DNA of 64,000 nt from an uncultured Bacteroidota bacterium (lineage in GTDB: Bacteria > Bacteroidota > Bacteroidia > Chitinophagales > Chitinophagaceae), in NCBI GenBank assembly GCA_903882805.1, contig CAIRYK010000095.1:35444-99443 (forward strand). Reading direction: 5' to 3'. A program made the translations under genes and the position numbers. Each line of letters begins with the position of its first letter. The stretch's first letter is position 1. The notes beneath the pieces are model-generated. The model did not search any database. It saw only the letters and a program-made list of their open reading frames with translations, and was not told the origin of the DNA. Positions 32,883-40,910 of this stretch are shown here, one piece after another.

Positions 32883-34079
32883 TTGAAACAAAGCATTTCC
32901 CGCAGGGGGTATTGGGTATTATTGGGCTTGTTAGCGGCTTTAGGCGCCTGCAAAGGCGGCAAGGAAAGCAATGCGCCTACGGCTACGCATCAACGGTTGT
33001 TTCCGGAGAAGGGGGCCATGATAGAGCTTACAGATCGACCGCCCCAACTGGAAACGCCGCTCAATATTTTTAAGCTGGATATTACGCCCAATGAGTATTT
33101 TTTCGTCAGGTGGCATTTGTCGCAATTAGTGACGAGGATAGATATAGATACCTTCCGGTTGAGGATAGGCGGAGCGGTAGACCACCCGCTTGAGCTGTCT
33201 ATGAGCGACCTCAAGACAAAGTTTACGCCCGATTCCGTTGTGGCGCTGGCTATATGCAGCGGCAACTCCCGGAGCACATTCACCCCTCGGGTACCCGGCA
33301 GCCAGTGGAAGAACGGCGCTATGGGTAATGCGGTATGGAAGGGAGTAAAAGTTAAAGACCTACTGGCCATGGCTGGCGTGCAGAAAGGTGCAGTAGAGGT
33401 AACCTTCGGCGGTATGGATAAAGCTGCAATGCCCGGTGTAGCCGACTATGTGAAGAGCCTTAGTATAGACCATGCTATGGATGGCGATGTTATGATAGCT
33501 TATGAAATGAATGGTCAACCCATACCTATGCTTAACGGATATCCGCTGAAGCTGGTGGCCCCCGGCTGGTACGCCACTTATTGGGTGGGCGCGCTGAATG
33601 CAATTAATGTAGTGAAGGAAAAATATACCGGGTTCTGGATGGAGAAGGCCTACCTGGTTACTACCAATCCTGCTATTAATGAGCATCCTGATACGCTGAG
33701 TAAGAATATGACGCCTATTACGCGCATCAAGTTGCACTCCATATTTGTGGCTCCTGCAGCCGATACTGTGTTGCAAGCAGGCAAAGCTTGTATGGTGGAA
33801 GGGCTGGCATTTGACGATGGAACCGGAATAGAAAAGGTAGAGATCAGCGCCGATGGAGGTGCAACCTGGGTAATGGCGCAGCTTAGTAAATCGCTGGGTA
33901 AGTACTCATGGCAGCGCTGGAAATACGAATGGACCCCGGCAACCGCCGGAGCCTACACACTGCAAGTAAGGGCAACCGATAAAAATGGCAACACGCAACC
34001 TGTAGCCCAATGGAACAGAAGCGGATATGCCCGTCAGTTTATAGAGCGACTGACACTGAAAGTTGCGGCCGCTAAGTAG
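32883..34079 (+). CDS. Sulfite oxidase-like molybdopterin oxidoreductase (Tat/lipoprotein signal)
   Basis: 398 residues from the TTG at 32883. This start gives a signal with a twin arginine and a lipobox cysteine (KQSISRRGYWVLLGL, then AALGAC). GTG at 32847 and TTG at 32805 are alternatives. The molybdenum-cofactor domain has RWHLSQLVTRIDIDTFRL, the Mo-ligating Cys125 in LAICSGNSRSTFTP, and AYEMNGQPIPMLNGYPLKLV with VAPGWYATYWVG. The C-terminal dimerisation domain (Ig-like, about 290-390) includes VEISADGGATWVMAQL. The family oxidises sulfite to sulfate or related substrates, passing electrons to cytochrome c. Two cytochrome genes flank it. No b-type heme domain is fused. Confidence 0.88.
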   Translation: MKQSISRRGYWVLLGLLAALGACKGGKESNAPTATHQRLFPEKGAMIELTDRPPQLETPLNIFKLDITPNEYFFVRWHLSQLVTRIDIDTFRLRIGGAVDHPLELSMSDLKTKFTPDSVVALAICSGNSRSTFTPRVPGSQWKNGAMGNAVWKGVKVKDLLAMAGVQKGAVEVTFGGMDKAAMPGVADYVKSLSIDHAMDGDVMIAYEMNGQPIPMLNGYPLKLVAPGWYATYWVGALNAINVVKEKYTGFWMEKAYLVTTNPAINEHPDTLSKNMTPITRIKLHSIFVAPAADTVLQAGKACMVEGLAFDDGTGIEKVEISADGGATWVMAQLSKSLGKYSWQRWKYEWTPATAGAYTLQVRATDKNGNTQPVAQWNRSGYARQFIERLTLKVAAAK

Positions 34080-34132
34080 TAATTCAAGAAGGGGGAAATG
34101 AATGAAAAGCGAAGCGATAAAACACAAAATGC

Positions 34133-34507
34133 ATGAATAAGAAAGTTGTTTTGGCGATATTGGTTATGGCGGCGGCAGTGAGCGCCAGTGCGCCGGGGTG
34201 CATGCCCGAGCCAACACTGGCGCCTGCAGAAAAGCAACCCGAACATACATTTGCCGTAAACGGTAGTGTTCGCGAGATGAATATTTATCCTGAAATGCCT
34301 GAGTTTCCGGAGCGTGAGGGGAAGTCGGATTTCGTTACCTACTGCGGTATTTGTCATACATTGAAATATATAAGCAATCAACCCGACTTTCCGGCTAAGG
34401 TATGGGAGGCCGAGGTAACTAAGATGGTGGTGAAATATCATGCGCCCGTAGACTCGGCGCATGCAAAAAAAATTGTCGATTATCTTGTTGCTATCAAAGG
34501 CAAGTAA
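34133..34507 (+). CDS. Small periplasmic c-type cytochrome, possible SorB-like subunit
   Basis: 124 residues with a signal (NKKVVLAILVMAAAVSASA) and a Cys at the start of the mature part (PGCMPEP), perhaps a lipoprotein. One heme motif CGICH lies in DFVTYCGICHTLKYISNQPD. The C-terminal helix with MVVKYHAPVD and KIVDYLVAIKG may supply the distal ligand (Met or His). It lies 53 bp after the sulfite-oxidase-like gene on the same strand. This matches sorAB-type operons, where a small cytochrome is the electron-accepting subunit. SorB itself is only a loose match, so the name is not assigned. Confidence 0.85.
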   Translation: MNKKVVLAILVMAAAVSASAPGCMPEPTLAPAEKQPEHTFAVNGSVREMNIYPEMPEFPEREGKSDFVTYCGICHTLKYISNQPDFPAKVWEAEVTKMVVKYHAPVDSAHAKKIVDYLVAIKGK

Positions 34508-34597
34508 CTGCTGCGTTATTTGCGCGTTAATCAGGTGTTTTTTTGCATAAGCCTAATGCACTGTACCTTATGTTTATCTTTTTTGAAAAATGCAATC

Positions 34598-35380
34598 ATG
34601 CCGGATGTAACTAATTTGCGGGCAATAATAGTGGATGACGAGCTCAACGCAATAGCGAATCTCAAAAAATTGCTTGCGTCGTATTGTCGGCATATTGAAG
34701 TTATTGATACGGCTACTGGCGCCGACTCAGCGGCAATACTCGTAAACGAATTGAAGCCGGATGTTTTGTTTCTGGATATATCAATGCCTAAAAAAAATGG
34801 TTTTGAATTGCTGAATATGTTGCGGTTTATGCCGCTTATAGTTTTTGTAACAGCTCACGAAAAATATGCGCTGAATGCCATAAAAGCATCGGCAGTAGAT
34901 TTTTTGCTGAAGCCTGTAGACGTAAACGAACTGATAAAGGTAGAGGAGAAGCTATTGCGTATTCAGGCTATGCGCAATACGGGATTTCATGAAAACTATA
35001 GTTCGGTGGTGGGCAATCTGGTAAGCATGTTGCAGCATCCGGGAGCTATTAGAAATATAACACTGCCCGATAACGATGGGTATAAAATTGTGAGTATAGA
35101 CGATGTGCTGTACTTGGAAGGTGAAAACAATTACACTTCCGTATATCTGCACAATCAGCAGAAGGTAGTGCTTTCTAAAACACTCAAAGAATATGAGTAC
35201 CTCGTAAGCGAATCCGGATTTGTGCGCATACACAAGTCGAGTATCGTAAACCTGAGGCACCTGCGCAAGATAACTGTGGACGACGAGATACAGGTGATAA
35301 TGGATGATGACCGAGTATTGGCAGTGTCGAGGCGCCGCGCTCCGGAGCTCATGGAAAAGGCAAAGCAATATACGCGGTAA
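34598..35380 (+). CDS. LytTR-type response regulator
   Basis: 260 residues from the ATG at 34598. An in-frame ATG at 34520 adds 26 residues in front of the receiver domain and is less likely. The receiver domain (about 7-125) begins LRAIIVDDELNAIANLKKLL, has the phosphorylated Asp in DVLFLDISMPKKNGFELL and the switch residues in VFVTAHEKYALNAIKASAVD with the conserved Lys in LLKPVDVNE. The C-terminal LytTR DNA-binding domain shows DDVLYLEGENNYTSVYL, LSKTLKEYEYLVSESGFVRI and HKSSIVNLRHLRKI. Its stop lies one base before the kinase ATG, so they are translationally coupled. The ACCGTTCCC direct repeat at 38335 is its probable binding site. Confidence 0.95.
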   Translation: MPDVTNLRAIIVDDELNAIANLKKLLASYCRHIEVIDTATGADSAAILVNELKPDVLFLDISMPKKNGFELLNMLRFMPLIVFVTAHEKYALNAIKASAVDFLLKPVDVNELIKVEEKLLRIQAMRNTGFHENYSSVVGNLVSMLQHPGAIRNITLPDNDGYKIVSIDDVLYLEGENNYTSVYLHNQQKVVLSKTLKEYEYLVSESGFVRIHKSSIVNLRHLRKITVDDEIQVIMDDDRVLAVSRRRAPELMEKAKQYTR

Positions 35381-35381
35381 T

Positions 35382-38324
35382 ATGAGGTTTGTCAGCAACA
35401 TACGGATAGCATTAATGGCATTGTGCAGCATCTTTTGCTGTTATGTTGCTGTAGCCCAAGAAACCACACTCCGGCATTTTGGTGTAAACGATGGCTTGCC
35501 CAGCGCCACTATTTATACGCTTATACAAGACAAACAGGGTTTTTTGTGGTTTGGCACCCCTGATGGGGTTTCCCGGTTCGATGGTGAAAAGTTTACTAAT
35601 TACACACTTTACGATGGTCTGGGCGAAAACGAGATATTGAGGATCGCCCAAGACTCAAAGGGCAGAATATGGTTTTTGGGTATCACCGGCGCGCTGTCGT
35701 ATTACCTCAACGGAAAGTTTCATAACCCCGGCAACGATAGTGTTTTGGCTAAACTCCCGCACCGTAGTTCGCTGCATTATTTTTACGAAGACAGCAAACA
35801 TAATCTATGGTTTACCTCCCTCGCGGGTTATCTCAAGATGGATACGAGCGGCAATTTTAGTTATATAAATGGGGTGGAAGCAAAAACGGAGTCATTTGGC
35901 GGAATAGTGTATGAAAATGCACAGAAGCAAATAAAGTTTATGACTTACTTCAACAGCAGCTTTACTCATTTAGGCGACTCCTGTGTGCTGTATGTTTCCG
36001 ATAAAGGTATTTTTAAATTGTGCGATACAGCTTCAGAGCGGCAATTTCCAAGTTTATTTCAAGCATCAAAGTCTACAAATAGCTATTGCGTCAGTAAGGC
36101 TGATTTGTATTTCTTATATTATGACAATAACGGTGGGCTCTGGCTCGCTACCGGTGGCAAGGGAGTATTTTACTACGATTATTTTAATTCGGCAAAGCCA
36201 CCAGTTCAATACCTCGATGGAGAGGCAACATCAGGAGTGGTTAGAGATCACGAAGGCAACACTTGGATAAGTACCCTAAATAATGGTATTTATATGATGG
36301 AGTCGTGGAAGGGGATTTCTAAACAGTATAACCGCGAAAATAGCATTGTAGACAATTTTGTTTATTCTGTTGCAAAAGATAAAGATGGAGTAGTGTACGC
36401 TGGTATGAATGCGGGTAAAGTGGTTGTAATAGATAGTAACGGGGCGAGGCTGTATTGGAAAAGCTCAATGGGAAGCTTATATAACCGCGTTGTGAAAATA
36501 CTGGCAAGGGGAGGCGATTTGTTTTTTGGCACTGACATTGGGCTGGAAATCTATCATAAATCCATAAATAAGTCTGATTATGTAATTTATGAATCTTCCG
36601 TTGATTCGCAATTAAAACGGCAATTTGCGCTAAAAGACATGAGCTTTTACAAGCGGGGTATTGCCATGACAATGAGCTATCAGGTAGCGCAAGATAGCAC
36701 AGTGTTTGATAATGCGGAGACGCCTAAGAAACTGATAGCGCTGGATTATGATTACGTGCGTAAGTATGCAATTTTTGCTAATAAAAAGCAAGAGTTGTGG
36801 TATAGTACAGCCAAAGGGGTATTTGTTTACAATGATCATAAGTCGCGGCAGGAAACAAAGGTAAGCGCCTATACCACCGAGAAAATAAGCAGTATTGGTG
36901 AAACAAGCGATAGCACAATGATATTTGCCACCTATGGCCAGGGGGTATTGTTTTTCAAAAATGGGGCAATAACCTGCAAGCTTACGCAAGAAAACGGATT
37001 GTCGAGTAATATATGCAAGCGCGTCTACGTGAATGGCGCCAATGTCTATATTGCTACTGCCTTTGGTGTAACGCGTTGTTTGTTTGAGCATGGCAAAATT
37101 AGCGCACTGAAAGTTTATACTACGGCCAACGGGCTGGCATCGAATGCAGTGAATGATGTTTATGCCGATGATAGCGAGATTTGCGTGGCAACATCGCGAG
37201 GACTTACTATTCTCAATGCACGGGCAGCAAACAGTATTGCGGTAGCTCCGGCGCTGTACATTACTGATATTAGCTGCAATAGTAAATCGCTGTCGCCAGA
37301 TAGCGGCAGCGCATTGACGTACGACCGTAATTCGCTGCACTTCAATTTTATAGCTATTGCTTACCGGGCTGCAAACAGCGTACATTACCAATACCGGCTA
37401 AATGACGACCAGCCTTGGTTGGAGACGCAGAATACAGCTGTAGACTTCCCGTATTTGCCGCCGGGCAATTACAGATTTCAGGTAAGGGCCCGTATACTCG
37501 ACGGCCCATGGTGTTTGCCTGTTGGTTATAGTTTTACTATACTAACGCCTTTCTGGAAAACCATTTGGTTTGCTGCATTTTGTGTGGTGGGTTTGCTGGT
37601 AGTAGTGGTGTCGGCGCTACGCTATCGTAACAAAGTAGTGAACAGGAAGCGCAATGATGAGTTGAAGTTGAAGGATCAGATTATTAATCTGGAGCAACAG
37701 GCGTTGCAAACCATGATGAATCCTCACTTTATTTTCAACGTGATGAACTCTATTCAGCATTCTATAAACAACAGCGACAAGCACGAAGCCAATTTATACC
37801 TCTCCAATTTTGCAAGACTTATACGCATGAATCTCGATATTTCGTCTAAACGATATATACCTATAGACGAGGAAGTTGCGTATCTGCAATTGTATCTTAC
37901 TATGGAGAGTTTCAGGTTCGGTGATCGGCTTACATTTGATATTGATGTGAGCGACGAAATAGACGGCGACGAAACCCTGATACCAGTTATGTTGCTGCAG
38001 CCGTTTATAGAAAACGCTATCTGGCACGGCATATTGCCTATGAGCGAATCTGGGCATGTGCAGGTGACCATTGAGAAAAGCGGTGAAGACATGCTGAAGG
38101 TAACCATTATAGATAATGGTATAGGTATGAAGCGATCGAAAGAAGGCGCAGATGTGAATATAAAATCGCACATAAGCAAGGGCATGAAGATGACCGAGCA
38201 ACGGCTGGATCTGATAGGCAAAATGTCGGGTCAGGCATTGTCGTTGAAGATTGGCGATGCATACCCTGATAGGGTAAATAAGGGTGCGCGCGTAGAGTTG
38301 TGGTTACCTGCTCACCTTGTTTAA
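35382..38324 (+). CDS. Sensor histidine kinase with two-component-regulator propeller
   Basis: 980 residues from the ATG at 35382; the upstream in-frame extension overlaps the response regulator. A signal peptide (RFVSNIRIALMALCSIFCCY) leads to a long periplasmic sensor of Reg_prop-type repeats (PSATIYTLIQDKQGFLWFGT, NEILRIAQDSKGRIWFLG, GLASNAVNDVYADDSEICVA), predicted as propellers. A Y_Y_Y domain (YRLNDDQPWLETQ..PGNYRFQVRA) follows. After one membrane helix (IWFAAFCVVGLLVVVVSAL) comes the LytS-type His_kinase domain with MMNPHFIFNVMNSIQHS and the ATPase boxes LQPFIENAIWHG and DNGIGMKRS. Signal unknown; partner is the adjacent LytTR regulator. Confidence 0.95.
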   Translation: MRFVSNIRIALMALCSIFCCYVAVAQETTLRHFGVNDGLPSATIYTLIQDKQGFLWFGTPDGVSRFDGEKFTNYTLYDGLGENEILRIAQDSKGRIWFLGITGALSYYLNGKFHNPGNDSVLAKLPHRSSLHYFYEDSKHNLWFTSLAGYLKMDTSGNFSYINGVEAKTESFGGIVYENAQKQIKFMTYFNSSFTHLGDSCVLYVSDKGIFKLCDTASERQFPSLFQASKSTNSYCVSKADLYFLYYDNNGGLWLATGGKGVFYYDYFNSAKPPVQYLDGEATSGVVRDHEGNTWISTLNNGIYMMESWKGISKQYNRENSIVDNFVYSVAKDKDGVVYAGMNAGKVVVIDSNGARLYWKSSMGSLYNRVVKILARGGDLFFGTDIGLEIYHKSINKSDYVIYESSVDSQLKRQFALKDMSFYKRGIAMTMSYQVAQDSTVFDNAETPKKLIALDYDYVRKYAIFANKKQELWYSTAKGVFVYNDHKSRQETKVSAYTTEKISSIGETSDSTMIFATYGQGVLFFKNGAITCKLTQENGLSSNICKRVYVNGANVYIATAFGVTRCLFEHGKISALKVYTTANGLASNAVNDVYADDSEICVATSRGLTILNARAANSIAVAPALYITDISCNSKSLSPDSGSALTYDRNSLHFNFIAIAYRAANSVHYQYRLNDDQPWLETQNTAVDFPYLPPGNYRFQVRARILDGPWCLPVGYSFTILTPFWKTIWFAAFCVVGLLVVVVSALRYRNKVVNRKRNDELKLKDQIINLEQQALQTMMNPHFIFNVMNSIQHSINNSDKHEANLYLSNFARLIRMNLDISSKRYIPIDEEVAYLQLYLTMESFRFGDRLTFDIDVSDEIDGDETLIPVMLLQPFIENAIWHGILPMSESGHVQVTIEKSGEDMLKVTIIDNGIGMKRSKEGADVNIKSHISKGMKMTEQRLDLIGKMSGQALSLKIGDAYPDRVNKGARVELWLPAHLV

Positions 38325-38333
38325 CAAGCCATT

Positions 38334-38370
38334 TACCGTTCCCTCAATAAAATATACCGTTCCCTCAATA
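38334..38370 (+). promoter_or_regulatory. Putative LytTR operator: two ACCGTTCCC boxes spaced 21 bp
   Basis: TACCGTTCCCTCAATA occurs at 38334-38349 and again at 38355-38370. The 9-bp cores ACCGTTCCC (38335-38343 and 38356-38364) are separated by 12 bp, on the same helix face. LytTR regulators such as AgrA and AlgR bind such direct repeats, and the AlgR core is ACCGTTCGTC. The site starts 10 bp after the kinase stop codon. Confidence 0.65.
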
Positions 38371-38816
38371 CTTAGGGTTGATTCAAAGGCAAATTTGTGT
38401 CTTTGCGGCAACTGACTTTTTTGTCTGGGTAATAGGTCTTGAATCCGCCGTCAAAGATGATGCCCAACCGCCGGCAAAAAGCAGAATAGCGAAAAGTAAA
38501 ATTCAAAACCGTCGAAAACAGCCGGGTATCCGATAGTGGGCTGGCTTTTATAATTACTGTGAGTAAGCAAACAGGACTAAAGGTACTGGTAAGGTGGTCT
38601 GTTAATAAGTTGGAGCGGCTAAGGACCCAAATCCGTATAGCGCTTATCAATAACAGAATAAAAAGAATTAACCGGCGTGGGCGTTAAAGCCACCGTCGAG
38701 ATTGGACGTTACTGTAGTTGAGCGCCTTTAATTAGCGTTTATCTAACCGAAATTTAGCTTTTTAGCTTACGTTCTGTTTACTATAAAACCTTACATTTAC
38801 AACTTAAATACTGTTT
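38371..38816 (+). other. 446-bp noncoding region with a promoter-like element behind the LytTR site
   Basis: TGTCTTTG (one mismatch to TAnnTTTG) at 38398-38405 with TTG at 38378-38380 could form a promoter 14 bp behind the operator. No convincing gene follows until the GTG at 38817. A 92-codon frame on the minus strand (38372-38650) has no protein-like features. The region could encode a small RNA or a long leader for the nucleotidyltransferase gene, which also has TACATTTA at 38792-38799. Confidence 0.35.
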
Positions 38817-39815
38817 GTGAAAGCTATTATACCAGTAGCCGGCGCCGGTACTAAGTTGCGTCCGCTTACTTACACCCAGCCAAAGGCATTGATTCCAATT
38901 GCAGGCAAAACCATTCTCGGGGTTATTGTAGATCAATTGTTGGAGGCCGGTGTTACAGAGTTTGTATTTGTGATAGGGTATCTGGGCGAGAAAATTCAGC
39001 GGTATATAGATAAGACGTATCCACACCTGACGCATACCTTTGTAACCCAGAACGATAGGCGCGGTACAGCCCATGCAATATGGCTGACGCGGGAAGCCGC
39101 CATAGGCGACGAAGTAATGATAGTGCTGGGCGATACGGTGTGCGATTACAATGTAGCAGAAATAATAAGCAGTAAAGTGTCGCAGATAGGTGTGCGCAAA
39201 GTTGATGATCCACGTAGTTTTGGTGTAGCCGAGCTGAATGACAAAGATATGGTGATGAGGATGGTGGAAAAACCGCTAATCCCCAAATCGAACATGGCTA
39301 TGGTGGGCATATACTATATCAAGGAGTCGGAAGCGATGTATGCGGCGCTCGAAAAAAACCTGAATGGTAAGGCAGATGAAAACGGCGAATACCATTTTAC
39401 CAATGCGCTGCAGCACATGATAGATGATGGAATAAATATACATGCATTTCGTGTCAACAATTGGTTCGACTGCGGTAAGAAGGAGACGCTGTTATCTACC
39501 AATGCCACCTTACTGAAGCAGATGGAAGACGAGCATCCGGAACGAGCGGTGCAGGAATACGATACTACTGTGATTATTCATCCCGTAAATATTGCAGAAG
39601 GCTGTGTTATCAGGCACTGCATAATTGGTCCTAATGTGAGTATAGGCGAGCACACTAAAATAGAGTCGTCTATAATCAAGGATTCCATAATAGGGTCGTA
39701 TGCCGAATTGCAGCAGGTAGTGCTCAATTCATCTATTATTGGCAACGACGCATATGTGCGCGGATTGAGCCAAAGCCTGAACATAGGCGACAATACAGAG
39801 ATCGATTTGGGATAA
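38817..39815 (+). CDS. Sugar-phosphate nucleotidyltransferase with left-handed beta-helix tail
   Basis: 332 residues from a GTG at 38817; no ATG gives an intact first strand. The NTP-binding start KAIIPVAGAGTKLRPLTYTQ with PKALIPIAGKTI is classic for the RmlA/GlmU-type fold. The metal Asp is in MIVLGDTVCDYN. Other substrate segments are GVRKVDDPRSFGVAEL, RMVEKPLIPKSNMA and NNWFDCGKKETLL. Residues about 250-330 form a hexapeptide-type helix (IIHPVNIAEGCVIRHCIIGP, ESSIIKDSIIGSYAEL), as in long RmlA-like or UTP/TTP sugar-phosphate transferases. It makes an activated sugar for the glycosyltransferases that follow. The exact nucleotide and sugar are not decidable by eye. Confidence 0.9.
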   Translation: MKAIIPVAGAGTKLRPLTYTQPKALIPIAGKTILGVIVDQLLEAGVTEFVFVIGYLGEKIQRYIDKTYPHLTHTFVTQNDRRGTAHAIWLTREAAIGDEVMIVLGDTVCDYNVAEIISSKVSQIGVRKVDDPRSFGVAELNDKDMVMRMVEKPLIPKSNMAMVGIYYIKESEAMYAALEKNLNGKADENGEYHFTNALQHMIDDGINIHAFRVNNWFDCGKKETLLSTNATLLKQMEDEHPERAVQEYDTTVIIHPVNIAEGCVIRHCIIGPNVSIGEHTKIESSIIKDSIIGSYAELQQVVLNSSIIGNDAYVRGLSQSLNIGDNTEIDLG

Positions 39816-39884
39816 TTTGTGCCGGGTGTGCAGCCCTCAATGCATTGTCGTTCAATTTAAAACAGTCTTGAAAAATAGATTTTG

Positions 39885-39892
39885 TAACTTCG
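39885..39892 (+). promoter_or_regulatory. Candidate promoter box TAACTTCG for the glycosyltransferase pair
   Basis: Same sequence as the box at 25011. It lies 31 nt before the ATG at 39924 and has an AAAGGAG-type sequence further downstream at 39907-39913. Confidence 0.35.
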
Positions 39893-39923
39893 CGCGCCAA
39901 ATATAAAAGGAGCGGGTTCACAC

Positions 39924-40862
39924 ATGAAGATGGTTAGCGTATATCTGATAACCTATAAACATGAGCAATTTATTGGCCAGGCTATTGAAAGTATAGTCAA
40001 TCAGCAAGTAAATTTTGATTTTGAGTTGGTTATTGGCGAGGACATGAGTCCGGATAATACTCGTAAAATCTGCGAGGATTATGCCGCCCGTTACCCGCAC
40101 ATCATTAATTTGTTGCCTTCCGACAAGCGGTATGGCGTGCTGGAAAACGACCTCAGGATACATGCCGCCTGCCATGGCAAGTACATAGCCTTTTGCGAGG
40201 GCGACGATTATTGGTTGGACCCTTACAAGCTGCAAAAGCAGTTTGATTTTATGGAGGCCAATCCCGATTTTACCTTGTGTTTTTCTGATGTGCAAATTAT
40301 TGATGAGATGGGTAATTGTTTTGAAAACAAATATCCGCGCAAGGGCGGCGATGTATATACTATAGAGGATATCATTCAAACTGAGCGCAACATAATGCCT
40401 ACGCCTACGCTGTTTTTCAGAAATATACTTCCTCGTCCGTTACCGCCTGTGTATACCAATATTAAGAGCGGCGATATTTGCATTCAATTGTTATTGGCAG
40501 ACAAAGGCAAGGTGAAATACTTTGCTGAGGATATGGCCGTGTACCGCAACCATTCGGGAGGTATTTCTAAATCGCCGGAATATATACGTATCGGCGATTC
40601 GCAACTATTCCGGTTGTATAAAGAAATCAACGAGTATTTTAATTTCAAATACGCAAAGCAAATCAGACGCAGATTGCTGGAGATGTCGAAGGTGAAACTG
40701 ATACATCATGCGTCGGGGCTAAAGGGTATGGCGAGGTTCAGGCATTATTTAAAGCAGTTTCCTGATTATATTAAGTACTCAGAGAAGGTAAATGTAAAAG
40801 AGGCAGCCTATTATCACATGGTATTGTTTATGCCATGGGCGCTGAAAATGTTTAAGAAATAA
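39924..40862 (+). CDS. Family 2 glycosyltransferase
   Basis: 312 residues, GT-A fold. The start MVSVYLITYKHEQFIGQAIE and the segment FELVIGEDMSPDNTRKICED are typical of GT2 enzymes. The metal-binding acidic motif is FCEGDDYWLDPYKLQKQFDF. Then come FTLCFSDVQIIDEMG and NIMPTPTLFFRN, and the C-terminal helical part ends in hydrophobic residues (YHMVLFMPWALKMF) that may touch the membrane. An AAAGGAG sequence lies 11 nt upstream, one of the few Shine-Dalgarno-like sites in the window. It is followed closely by a GT4 enzyme and preceded by the nucleotidyltransferase. Confidence 0.92.
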   Translation: MKMVSVYLITYKHEQFIGQAIESIVNQQVNFDFELVIGEDMSPDNTRKICEDYAARYPHIINLLPSDKRYGVLENDLRIHAACHGKYIAFCEGDDYWLDPYKLQKQFDFMEANPDFTLCFSDVQIIDEMGNCFENKYPRKGGDVYTIEDIIQTERNIMPTPTLFFRNILPRPLPPVYTNIKSGDICIQLLLADKGKVKYFAEDMAVYRNHSGGISKSPEYIRIGDSQLFRLYKEINEYFNFKYAKQIRRRLLEMSKVKLIHHASGLKGMARFRHYLKQFPDYIKYSEKVNVKEAAYYHMVLFMPWALKMFKK

Positions 40863-40910
40863 TTGGGTAGCACCCGGGATATTACAAAAGGAAAAAACAC
40901 AACAAAAGGC

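Noticed and set aside
38372..38650. 92-codon frame on the minus strand in the region behind the LytTR operator
   Set aside because: Composition is not protein-like, there is no promoter or start signal and no recognisable motif. The region is better treated as noncoding.
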